The translations under genes were made by a program, and so were the position numbers. Under the pieces are notes generated by a model that did no database searches, was not told the DNA's origin, and saw only the letters and a list, made by a program, of their open reading frames with translations. A stretch of DNA of 64,000 bases from Puccinia triticina (taxonomy: Eukaryota > Basidiomycota > Pucciniomycetes > Pucciniales > Pucciniaceae), in the NCBI RefSeq assembly GCF_026914185.1, contig NC_070561.1, forward strand, positions 5,208,001 to 5,272,000, in the 5' to 3' direction. This document shows, piece after piece, positions 20,395 through 31,100 of the stretch. Positions within the stretch are counted from its first letter, which is position 1. Each line of letters opens with the position of its first letter.

Positions 20395-21207
20395 TGTGGT
20401 GGACAATCTGGTGCACGCGGAGGATCAATCTTTTTTTTTGCCGCGCATGGCGCGCGCCAGAGGACATCAAGACTCAAGACATCAAGATTCAGCTTTCAGC
20501 CCTCAAGGCTTCCTCAAGTTCAGCGGCGCAGCGTGGCGCATCCTCAAGGCGTTTCAGGTTTTCTTTCTTTCCCCCCTTCTTTTCCTTTGTTCCTGTGTTG
20601 ATGTTTTGGTTCTCCTGTCAGTTTTCCTTTCATTATGTTTGTTATTTTTCTCTTTCACTTTGCGCGCGTTGGTTAGGTTTTGGATGAGGAGGGTTGGTTG
20701 GTTTTTGTCTTGTTTCCTTTTGTTTTGTTTTGTGTCTGCTGTTTTGTTTGTTGTAGCGCGCGCGTGCGCGCTAGGTTGTGATGAGATGTCTGCTACATGT
20801 CACCAACTCCAAGGTTTGAGTTCAGTTTGAACTCAGGCTTTGGAGCGGCAGGGACCTACTCTGAACCATAATTTTCAGTTTCTCCATCAAAAATTCAAAG
20901 TTATAAGTCTTGGCAACTGTCTGCCCGAAGTATCAGCTCGTTAAAGTTCAATTTCCCCGCAACGCTGATCTCTTCCAACTCTCTGGTTTAGATCACAACC
21001 CCGCCGGCAGTATCCCCGGCTCCTCTCTCAAATAAAATCGCCGACGCGCATCTCTAGCCGTCGTAAAATCAAACCCCCCCCAACGCTACACAAATCTCAG
21101 CGCTCTTTATCGGCCAAACACCCGGAGGGCATATTCCTTAGTCTTCTTTTCTTTTCTTTCTTTCCCCTCCCTGAACTGCTGCCGGCCTAGCACCGGCCAG
21201 AGTTCCA
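20395..21207 (+). repeat. 3' LTR of gypsy 2 (813 bp)
   Basis: Compared with the 5' LTR I count four substitutions, all C in the 5' copy and T here (three at CpG), plus one base less in a C run. The purine-rich GTCGTGGGTGGA just upstream is the likely polypurine tract. Confidence 0.92.
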
Positions 21208-21285
21208 TAACGCAACAACCCCCACAGTGCGCGAAGAGTTTCTCGCAGTGCGCGAAGAGTTTCTCGCAGTGCACGAAGTAAGTCC

Positions 21286-23051
21286 AATATTATATTAGGC
21301 AATTCTTGGTTAACAGATTCAGACACATTTGTTGGAGGATCTAACAGCGATGTTGTAATGTATGATAGTGTGCAAGAAATTTATGATTCTTCGTGTAATG
21401 AAGCTAAGTTGCTTACCCAAGAGTTTGTCGACGTTTTTGTCACAGAGAGTTTGGCTCGCCTGCCTCCTCACCGGGGGCAATTTGATTGCAAGGTCAATCT
21501 GAAGGAGGGAGCGGTCCCTCCGTTTGGTAAAATGTGTAACTTGAGCAAATTGGAGAGAGACGAGTTGAAAACTTACGTTGACAAGAATTTAGCCAAAAGT
21601 TTCATTAGGTTGTCATCCTCTTTGGCCGCGGCGCCCATCTTTTACGTGAAAGTGGAAGGGAAAGCCAATCGACCTTGCATTGATTATTGAATCCTCAATA
21701 ACATGACGGTCCGGGACTCTTATCCTTTGCCGGTTATTGCTCATCTTCTCAACAATCTACAGGGGTGTAAGTTTCTTTTGAACATTGATCTCAAGGCGGC
21801 TTTCAACCTTCTAAGGGTGGCGGAAGGACACAAATGGAAAACAGCTTTCAGAACCCCATGGGGGTTGTATGAATATCAAGTCATGCCATTTGGTTTGGCT
21901 GATGCTCCCGCAACTTTTCAGCGTTTCATTCAGCATGTCTTGCGTGAGTACCTGGATGTTTTTTGTTTTGTTCATATTGATGATATTCTTATTTATTCAA
22001 AGACAAAGGAGCAGCACTTGTCGGATTTGCACCAATTCTTGAAAAAGCTGCGGGAGTTTTCTTTGAAGGCTTCTTTGCGCAAATGTCAGTTCTTCTGTTC
22101 GCAGGTAACCTTCCTGGGTTTTGATTTTACTGACAAGGGTTTAAAGATGAATAATCGTAAGCTCAATACTATAAATGACTGGCCTCTGCCGTCAGCAGTT
22201 TGAGGTCTTAGGAAGTTTCTAGGATTTACAAACTTCTACAGGCGTTGTATTCCAAGGTTTTCTTTGGTGGCGGGTCCTTTGACCACGCTAACTCAGGATA
22301 AGTATAGTGATTCAACCTTACTCAATTCTAAGAATGCCGTGGTTGCTTTTGAGGCGCTGAAATCACTCTTCATAAAGGAGCCTTTACTTCTCCATTTTGA
22401 CTTCGAAAAGGACAGGGTTGTTCATGTTGATAGTTCCGGATACACAATTGCGGCGGTCCTCAGTCAGCCAAATCTCAAGGGTGATTATCTCCCTGTGAGC
22501 TACTTTTCCCAGAAGTGGTCGGACAGAGAGCGCTTGTGGAAGATCTTTGATTTGGAGTTATTGGCAATTGTCTTGGCTTGCCAGGAATGGCGTGCCTGGT
22601 TGATGGGAACAATTAATCCCGTTACCATGTACTTGGATCATTCAAACCTCTTATACTTTAAGACTGCTAAGTACTTGTCTCCAAAGCAGGCTCGCTGGGC
22701 CTTATTTTCAGATAATTTAAACATGCTAATTTATCACATTAATGGTTCTAAGAATACTGCATACGGGCCAAGCTGTCGCGATGACTACTGCGAAGGGAGG
22801 ATTGTAAGTGGGGATGCTAATTTAATTACAAAGCGTATGGTTTTGTGCAATGCAATCAGGGTCGGGTTGGCTGGTTCACCTATAACCTCTCACGACTTAT
22901 TCTTTCAGCAGCCAACGCAAGCGCTTTTGTCTTATTTCTCACAATTCTACACTCCTGAAGAATTAACTAACAAACATGTCTCATTGGCTGACAACATTTG
23001 TTGGCACAATAGTAGGGTTTGCGTGCCGGTCTCCTTGCAAGCTGGATTTTA
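21286..23051 (+). pseudogene. Gypsy 1 reverse transcriptase and RNase H
   Basis: Continues the gypsy 1 frame after the Mutator-like insertion (NIILGNSWL...). RT motifs: KANRPCIDY, TVRDSYPLPVI, FLLNIDLKAAFNLL, PFGLADAPATFQRFI and catalytic HIDDILIYSK (His for Tyr). RNase H/tether: VHVDSSGYTIAAVLSQ and DLELLAIVLACQEWRAWL. In-frame TGA at 21688-21690 and 22201-22203 stand where family members have Arg (DY-R-ILNN; V-R-GLRKFLGF), and a TAG occurs near 23050. Dead copy of the element's replicase. Confidence 0.9.
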
Positions 23052-24537
23052 GCAATGTATCATGATACGCCCGTTATGGGCCATCCGGGCATCGCGAAGA
23101 CATTTTCAACCTTGACCAGAACATTTTCTTGGCTGGGGGTCAGGTCATCTGTTATCCAATATGTCAATAGTTGTGACTCTTGCCAGCGTGTGAAGGCCAG
23201 GCAAAGGGCCCCAGACGGGAAGTTAGTTTCCATTGTCGCAACTCCTAAACCCTGGAGCGTGATTGGGATGGATATGATCATGTGATCGTAAAATTGCCTC
23301 TGTCTGGGGGTTTAAACTCTATCTTGGTGGTTATTGATTTGCTTAGCAAGCTAACCCATCTTATATCATGCAAAGAGGCTTCCTCTTTGGCGGTCTTGGC
23401 GTCATTGTTTAAGAAGCACATTTTCCGTTTGCACGGGCTTCTGGATAAGATTGTATCTGACAGGGGTTCTACCTTTGTTAGCGATTTCTGGAGAGAGCTA
23501 ATGAAATCACTCAGTATTAGGTCGGCTCTTTCCACGACTTATCACCCGCAAACAGATGGGCAGACTGAACGAATGAATCAAGTGGTCGAAGACTACCTTT
23601 GCCATTTTTATTCTTATTATCAAGATAACTGGGACAAATTTCTAGACATGGCGGAGTTCTCCATCAACAATATGGATTCAGAGAGTTTAAAAATTTCACC
23701 TTTCTTCTTTTCTTATGGTTTTCACCCCCAATTTAATATCATGACTGAGAATACGGGCCGCAAGAGTCTAGATGATTTTGTAGTTGACTTGCAAGTAACC
23801 CAGGAAACTGTGACTGAATGTCTTTGACAAGCGCGGATTAAACAGGCAGAATACTATAATAAAGGGAAAAGAGAGGCTCTGGTATACCGCAAAGGCAAAC
23901 AGGTTTTGTTGTTGAGAAATTTCATTCAGTTGCGCCGTGTTAGCTCGAAGTTAGACTACAGGTATATTGGTCCATTTAAAGTGATTAAGGGCCTGTACTA
24001 TAGGGCATGAAAATTGAAATTTTCCAAATTTATTTGCCTCAAAATTTCTTGGGACAAAAAATGAGCCTGGCCAAAATGTGGGCTGGAGCCCAAATGTGAA
24101 GAATTTCAACATTTGAATCCTCCGCTAGTTTTCAATTTTTGTGTACAAGGCAAAAAAAGTTGAAATTTTTCAAAATTGAGGCCCATGGTACAGGCCCTAA
24201 GATGGTAGGCCTGAACGCGGTAGAGCTGGATTTAGCTGCTGATTATCCTAAACTTCATCCCGTGTTTAACGTTTCCTTGCTGACACGTTATGTTACTCCT
24301 TCAAGTGTTGCAGGTTGGTTATCAAATTTGGGCATTAAGGATAAGTATTACACTGATGATCAAATTGTAGACTGGACTAAAATTAAGGCGGTTCTTGATG
24401 TCAGGACTGTTTCTAACGGGTAAGTTTGATTATTTGATTTCATGGCATAATTCAACACTGGGAGAAGACACGTGGGTGTCTCAGAATCATATTCCAGTGG
24501 CTGCTAATAAATTTTTGGATGATTTTTGACAATTAAC
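23052..24537 (+). pseudogene. Gypsy 1 integrase, interrupted by a MITE
   Basis: Zinc-finger part HDTPVMGHPGIAKTF ... CDSCQRVKARQR, then catalytic core GMDMI (a frameshift follows at about 23283), VSDRGSTFVSDFW and YHPQTDGQTERMNQ. A TGA at 23825-23827 replaces the Arg expected before QARIKQAEYY. The C-terminal barrel RYIGPFKVIK is cut by the family B MITE at 23989 and resumes with MVGLNAVELDL and HPVFNVSLLTRY. A short chromodomain-like tail with DTWVSQNHI follows to about 24530. Confidence 0.88.
23989..24197. mobile_element. 209-bp MITE, family B, copy 2
   Basis: GGGCCTGTACTATAGGGC start and inverse end, TAA duplication (23986-23988, 24198-24200). It is in the opposite orientation to the copy at 4122-4333 and shares the strings CAAAATTTCTTGGGAC and CCTCCGCTAGTTTTCAATTT. 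Inserted in the integrase of gypsy 1, so it is younger than that element. Confidence 0.92.
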
Positions 24538-24611
24538 GGACATGAAGAAGAAGAAGAATAACAAGAAGGATAAGGTAAATATTACTAAGGTGTAATAGGC
24601 AAGGCTTATTT

Positions 24612-25057
24612 TGTAACAAATATCTTGTTGATTATGGATTAACGCGTGCTTTATTTGTCATTTGTTGAGCTGACTAACAGGATGATCGGCAATGGACCTC
24701 CTTGGCTTTTGTAATCAGATAAGATTGCTCATGATTCATGATGTCTTTCTTAAACATTTATGTTGTCATTGTATGCTTCCGCAAACCTTGTCTTTATCTC
24801 TTTCTCTTTGAAAACCGGTTGTTCCTCCCTTCCTCTCTTTCCCCATTGGAATATTCTTTATCATCACTTCCTCAGAAATCTAAGTTATCATTATCAACAA
24901 AAACAAAACAACGATCTGAGTTATCCTTATAAGGTTTCTATTTGTGTGTCGCTTAGAACCTGAAGTCTAGTTACTATCCAAGCATCGGCGAGTTTTCATC
25001 TTGGATTAAACTTCATAGCCTATATATAGCAAATTGGGTAGTAGCCTGATCCTCACA
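24612..25057 (+). repeat. 3' LTR of gypsy 1 (446 bp)
   Basis: Begins TGTAACAAATATCTTGTTGA and ends GATCCTCACA. It preserves the empty sites of both MITEs found in the 5' LTR. It differs from the 5' LTR at scattered positions, mostly transitions, so gypsy 1 is clearly older than gypsy 2. TGAGG follows. Confidence 0.93.
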
Positions 25058-27975
25058 TGAGGGCCTGTGTGCTTTGGACAGTGAAGACCGCGACAAAAAC
25101 TAACTTAACTAAGTCCCTCCTCTGCGTGTGGTTGGGGGGGGGGGGGTAACTTAACAAAGTCCCTCTATTTGAGGGGGGACACTGTCCCGCCGGGACCCTC
25201 CAAAGGAGGGACTTACACCCAATGTCCAAGTTTGGGCTGACAGAATCAGAACTATGTCTTTTTTCAAACGTTTCTGGCTTCACCCTTTCCCATTGGGCAG
25301 CAAAGGTTTGGGGGAGCAAAAGATTCCCAAGAATCAGATCAAGGAGAACCTCTCCAAATTTTTCTGAATTTTTTGAGGCCTTCAGAACCCCTCAGATCCA
25401 TTTTTTATGACTATCCGTGGTCTGCTTCATCCTATATTACAAAGTTCACACTGTACAGAATCCAAAACTCATGATGTTACAAGGGACATTGCAGATCAAG
25501 AAAACAGGTTGAGGATAGGTGGGTATAGTACATGGATAAAGAAGACTTTGGTCATCATGGAAATCCAAACAATAATGAAATTGGACAGGAAATGGATGGG
25601 TGAGAGCAGTTTTAAAAAAGTCCCCACCAAAAAACCAAATGCTGTCAGCCTGTAAGTCCGTTTAGCGCGTAAGTCCCTCCCTCCGGTCGGCGCAATGCAA
25701 CCAGTGTTTTACCACTCCACCCGTAGGAGGGTGGGACTTAGTTAAGTTAGGGGGGGGGGGGGGGGGGGGGGCGCCGACCGCAGGGAGGGACTTAGGTGCC
25801 AATTATAAACGCTTATTGAAATTTTATTCAAAAAAAATCAAAATTCATTCAAAACTTTTTCTTTCTAACTTTTTATTATGTACTTTTTCAAAAATAGCCC
25901 AAATGACCTTGAGGAGGTCATTTGGGGCCACTTTTTGATGAGGTCGGAGATTTGCTTCAGTTTGCTTTCTTTTGAGGTGATATTCAAAGTTGATGAAGTG
26001 GTATTTTGAGCCATCACTGGTGATCCAATATGAATTGTGAGGTAGTGTTGTTTCACAAAGGGAGGTGATTTGTATGGTGTGATCCGAGTCTAGAAGAGAG
26101 ATTGGAGAGAGGGACCGTTGAGTGTTAATTGAGTGTGATCGAAAAAAAGAGAGAGAGGAAAAAGGCCAAACAAAAAAAAGAAGATTATACACATACACTC
26201 AGCCGGCCCAGAGCTTGTAATTTCTTTGAAACTTGTTTGGAAGGAACCCTGATGCTATCACGATGAGCTGAAGAGCTTAAAAATTCAATGACGTCTATAG
26301 CTGCTTAAGTCCCAACAATGGGGGGGGGGGGGAATGTTGAAGCTGCAGGCTGGAAAAATCAAAGTGTGGATTTTCATCCTTTTTTGGTGGGTGCTCTGCC
26401 ACCCAAACAGTCGCTTTAGGCACAAGTCCCTAACTTATCAAAGTCCCTCCCTATGCGGGAGGATGGAGTTCGGGTGGGGGTACAGGGGGATATCTCATTT
26501 GGGTGGAGCTTAAGTTTGGCTGGTGGCGAAGCCACCTCTCCCGCAGGGAGGGACTTAGGCCTAATGTGGGGGTTGTGGCGCGTAGGCCACCCACCAAAAA
26601 GTGGCAGAAATGCAGTCTTTGAGTTTTGCAGCCTGTAGTTTCAACGCTGGCCATTCCAGCAACCGGAACTTAGAAGCTCCTCCATGGCGCCGATTTTTAG
26701 AGCTCTCCCCCCCATCAATCATCCCACCGGACTATTTTTGGTGGATTTTTGAAATGAGTCAAGGCAAGCCAGAACAACCCTCATCTGGCGCGGTGCTTGA
26801 GTCCGGGGGTCCGAGCACATCCAGTTTTTGTTTGGCTTCTTCATCATTTCTTTTTTGTTTGACAAGTTGTATCAGAATTCTGAGCAGACAGAATGATAGC
26901 CAAGATGCCAGGGTATCTATTGATGCTCAAGACCTCATATGTAGCTTGCAAACCAAGTGAGCTACAGCCTGTGTAAGTTGAACCACCCATTCCCGCAATG
27001 GCCTACGCGCCACAACCCCCACTTTAGTCCGAAGTCCCTCCCTGCGGTCAGCGCTAGCTTAACTAAGCCTCTCAAAAAGAGGGTCCGGGGGACCCCGCCC
27101 AGAGGGCTCTCCATAGGAGAGGCTTATGAATAATGTCTGCAGGCTGGCAGACAAAGGAAGGATTTTCAATCCTAAAAACACAAAAACACAATTTGAAATT
27201 CACCAAAATATGTACAAGAAAAACTGAATAGACAGTTTTCTTGGCAGTGCTGATGGGCACCCTCCCCTAAGTTTTTGAGGCATAAACTCCAAAACTAATT
27301 GAAGGAATCCATTTTGGAGGTCAAAGGAATCCTGGAGGATATTCCATTGCACTGAAGATCCAATTTTGGATTTTCTGATAATATGCACAATTGAATATCC
27401 TATCTGCAACAATTGGGTGGCTACAGGTGTAGGATCTGCAGATATCTGCAGGCTTGTGAATCCAATATCCACAAGGCATGATGGTTGTAATTCCTTGGTT
27501 TACATTTCTTTGTGTTTTTTTATTTTTAAAACATTAGTACAGCAAAAATGATAAGCATTGGGGAGATGAGACCAGCGCCATTTGAAAGCTGAGATTGAGA
27601 AGTGTAATTTGGCTCTGGGGCAGGTCCACAGGAGCTGAGGGGGAGGCTGGGTGATGCTAAGTATTTTTCCTCCAGCCATTGGTGATTTCTTTCTCAGCCA
27701 AAATTTTGACTTTGTGCACAAGTCCCTCCCTGCGGGAGGGGCCGCTTCGCGGCCAGCCACAGCGAGCCTCCCACCAGGGGGGACTTGTGTCAAGTTAGGG
27801 TCGGCGGCACTTCGTTCACCACTCAGCCCCGCATAGGGGGGACTTTGTTAAGTTAGCGTAAGTCCCGGAGGGGTGGCTTGGCCACCACCCAAACTTAAGC
27901 CCCACCCAAATGAGATACCCCCCGTACGACCAGCCGACCTCCGAACTCCGGCCTCCCGGAGAGGGAGTTACTGCG
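25058..27975. repeat. Cluster of hairpin repeats ending in AAGTCCCTCC
   Basis: The strings CTTAACTAAGTCCCTCC, AACAAAGTCCCTC and inverses such as GAGGGACTTA occur at ~25100-25220, 25665-25790, 26420-26555, 27025-27120 and 27718-27870. Two larger inverted pairs are visible: 26560-26600 with 26995-27030 (GGCGCGTAGGCCACC and inverse), and 26440-26540 with 27850-27975 (GATATCTCATTTGGGTGG and inverse). This looks like several nested foldback elements. A run of 22 G lies at 25750-25771. No gene is supported. Confidence 0.65.
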
Positions 27976-28138
27976 ATAAGCTAGCGCCAAATTACATGGC
28001 ATAGAGACACACATGATATACAACAGCGGAGACGGCGGCGCGGCCGGCAGCCACGGACAAACAAACACAAAAAACACACAGACACCAGGACGAACTACAA
28101 ACACGCAAAGCGTCCGAAAGAAGAGAAGGGGGAAGGAG

Positions 28139-31100
28139 TCAGGGGAGTCCCCAGGCCTGGGTGAACCGTTTGGCGGCGGGTGGGGGTGGGGGTGGGAAGC
28201 CGAGGGCGGAGGCGGAGCCGGTGGCGGAGCCGGTGGCGGGGCGGGCGCGGGAGTCGGAGCGGCTGCGATGGGGTCTGGAGGCGATGGGGAGGGAGGAAGC
28301 GGAGGAGAGCTGGTCGTGGGAGGAGGGGGAGAGGATGGGGGACAGCAGCCGGGGACTGGTCGCTGGTGGTGCGGGGGGACGGGGAGGGGAGGCGAGAGGG
28401 GGGGAGAGGGAGGCTGTGGAGAGCTTGGCGCTCCGACCCGTGCCACTAGAAGACCCGACGGCAGAGAACGGACGACAAGAGGCGGCGACGAGGCGGGCTT
28501 TGTCGAGCATGCGGGCGCGGGCGGCGGCGCGGGCGGGGCTCTTGGCCGGCTTGGCCGGCGGGCCGAGGAGGGAGGGCTTGCCGGGCAGCGGCGTGATGGT
28601 GGACGCGGTGGTGTGGGCGGAGGAGTGGATGGAGGCGGCGGAGGCGGAGGCCGACAGCCGCAGGATGTGCTGGTGATGCTGCTGGTCAAGCTCGGCCGGC
28701 CGGGAGGCGCTGGGCATGGATGGTGGAGGAGGAGCAGGGGGGTCGAAGAGTGCGGCGGAGACGGGCGGGTTCTTGCGCGAGGCGGCGTGGGAGGAGGAGG
28801 AGAGGAAGGGGATCTTGACGATCGACCGCGTCGACCCCGTGGTGCTCATCAACGGGGCGCCAGGGCCGGCGGGAGGCGTGTCGCGTGCGGAGCGGCCAGA
28901 GATAGAGGTTCCGGATCGGGACCGGCCGATGGCGACGCCCCAGGTAGCCGCCCCAGAAGAGGGGGGCCCGGCGTCGTGGGTGTGAGAAGGCCGACTGAGG
29001 ATGGTGTCGGACGGGCCCTTGAGGCCGGCGAGGGGGTGGCGGCCGACTTTGCGCAGACAGGCCAGCACTTCCTCGGCGTCCGGGCCCTCGTCCTCCTCCT
29101 CTTCCTCCTCCTCGCCCGCCTCGTCGATGCCGTCGATCTGGACGGGCGAGGTGACGAGGGTGGGGTGTGTGGAGAGAAGGACCGCGGAGGACGTCGGATG
29201 GAGGTGCGCGGGGCGGTGCGGGAAGGGGGGCGCAGGCAGGACGACGGTGGAGGAGGAGGATGCCGAGGCCGACAGATCGTGCGATGTGGCAGCGGCAGGA
29301 GGATGAGGCGTGGCAAGCACAGCGCCGGGCTCGACGACGGGTCGAGAGATGATTTCGAGGGGCCGTGGGTCTCCTGTTCGGTCCGTTTCTTCGGGGCGGA
29401 CGACGGCCTGGTCCTCCGGGATATGGACGACCCCGGAGGCTATCCGGGTGGAGCTGACGGACTGTGCGCGACTGGCGCGACTGAGCAGGAGGTCCCTGTG
29501 GTCACCTCCGGCCGAGCTGGCGCGCTCGACCGAGTTGCGGATCCTGATCTCCTCCGGGCCAGCAGGATGCGGGTTTCTGGATCCGGTGGAGGAGACAGTA
29601 TCGGAGAGTCTGGGCGTGGCCGCGTGAGCCGTCGTAGTCCGCGAGGATGCTGCAGCGGCGGGTGCAGACTCGGCCGAGCCGGCGATCGACAGGGCCAGGT
29701 CGCGGACGAAGATCTCCCGGTAACAGACGAGCTTGGACAGCTGGCTGCGCGAGTTGCGCACCCGGTTGGCCACCGGCATGATCGCCAGTTGCAGCTTCGA
29801 CCGGGTCGAGAACTGGAACGGGGTCAGCACCGCCAGGTTGCGCGCCAGTCGCAAATCCTCGTTCAGCTCCGTCTTGGCCGCCAGGATCTGGCCCTCCAGA
29901 CTCACGATCTGGGCCTAAGAAAAACCCATGGGCGTCAACCTCTGATCGTGCCTGAGAAAAGCTGGGTTGGATGTGGCCTACTCTGACAAGGTCCCAATGC
30001 GACAGAAGATTGGTCGACGAGACCGTCGAATGACGCTGCGAATGGACGCTGCTCGAGCGCGGGCTTTCGCCGATCAAGTTGGGGCCGATCTCGAAGGGTC
30101 TAGCGGCGAAGAGGGAGTTGGAGAAGGAGGAGCTGCGGGAGATGGGGGCCCTATCTAGCGAAGTCCTTCTACTCTCTTGCTGCTGATGCTGATACTGTTG
30201 ATGCTGGTGTTGGTGCTGCTGCTGATGATGATGATGACGGAGGGAAGAGGAAGAGAGCAGACTCTCAGAGCTGTCCTCGTTATTGGACGGATTAGACTCG
30301 GCCCCATTAAGCGCGGCGCGCTGATAAACCCGGGAAGAGTTCCCTGCGACCGGGGTGCTGGACATCGATGGACGGGGACTCGCCTGGTAGGTGTGGCTGG
30401 GCCAGAAGGGCAGCCGATGGGTCTTGTACGTCGCCGCATAGTTGATGTGCGCTTTGTGGATCCATCATAATTATCAGTCTCATCGCTCCCTCCCACATGC
30501 ATAAACTTTCTGCGTAGTGGACTCACTGATCCACGAATTCATGTCCTCATTGTCATCAACGCCCATCAACAGACTCAGATCCTTAGTAAGTATCAGCCGA
30601 AACGTGCAAGGCCTGCGTTGATAATCCCTGCACCAACGAACAAGTCAGCACACCCCCGACGGAAGAGGTATGAGAGCAACAAACGAGTCCATGAGCGCGA
30701 CGCCGCCGTCCAAGGAGAGCACGAGATCAGGCTTGAGCCCGGTGATCCGGACGACGAGTTGGTCTTCGGGGTTCGCCTGGTTTCTGAACCCGGCGAGCTT
30801 GATGGACTCCTGCAACTCGGCGGCCAGCCCGACATCCTTCTACAAACAGCGTGTTTCTCTCAACCCACACGGTCAGGATGGGGCGGAAAAGAGGACGTAC
30901 GATGAGGATGAGTTGGCGGGCGGTGAGCAAGACGCAGAACAGCTTCCACTTCTTCGAGATCACGTTCTTGGCCATGCTGAGCTCGTTGATCGGGTTGCTG
31001 CTTGCTCCTGCGCCAGAGTGATTGGGCTGTGCGAAGGAGGTGGTGTTGGAGGTGTTGGAGGAGGGGGGCAGGGGGGCGGGCGGGGCGGTGGAGAAGGGGG

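Larger units (their letters stand above)
12986..21207 (+). mobile_element. Gypsy 2: young Ty3/gypsy LTR element
   Basis: LTR, tRNA-Tyr-like primer site, gag-protease-RT-RNase H-integrase and second LTR, about 8.2 kb. LTRs differ by only about four substitutions and one homopolymer base, so insertion is recent. It sits in the right TIR of the Mutator-like element. Two in-frame TGA stops and a frameshift in the 3' half of pol suggest this copy is inactive. It carries four copies of a ~110-nt intron-like module and a coding minisatellite. Confidence 0.92.
8790..21285. mobile_element. Mutator-like TIR element carrying captured host sequence
   Basis: Left end GGACTTACTTCGCGCACTGC (from 8791) and right end ...GCACGAAGTAAGTCC (to 21285) are inverted. 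A 9-bp target duplication AATATTATA flanks it (8781-8789, 21286-21294); one extra C lies between duplication and left TIR. Long TIRs plus 9-bp duplication fit Mutator/MULE. The left TIR extends to about 9140 and matches the right arm at 12712-12985 plus 21208-21285, which gypsy 2 has split. Without gypsy 2 it is about 4.3 kb. No transposase is visible, so it is non-autonomous. Confidence 0.85.
5855..25057 (+). mobile_element. Gypsy 1: Ty3/gypsy LTR element, split by nested insertions
   Basis: The outer element of the nest. LTRs begin TGTAAC and end CTCACA; the whole is flanked by a perfect TGAGG duplication (5850-5854 and 25058-25062). Order: 5' LTR, gag, protease, [Mutator-like insertion 8790-21285], RT, RNase H, integrase, 3' LTR. 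RT precedes integrase, which defines Ty3/gypsy rather than copia. Removing the inserts leaves about 6 kb. Coding frames carry several stops and frameshifts, so the copy is dead. Confidence 0.92.

Noticed and set aside
28013..29986. A 657-codon plus-strand frame, Gly/Arg-rich
   Set aside because: It lies opposite the last exon of the Sec7 gene, has low-complexity composition from a GC-rich Ser/Pro-coding strand, and matches no family. The minus-strand model has ten in-phase exons.
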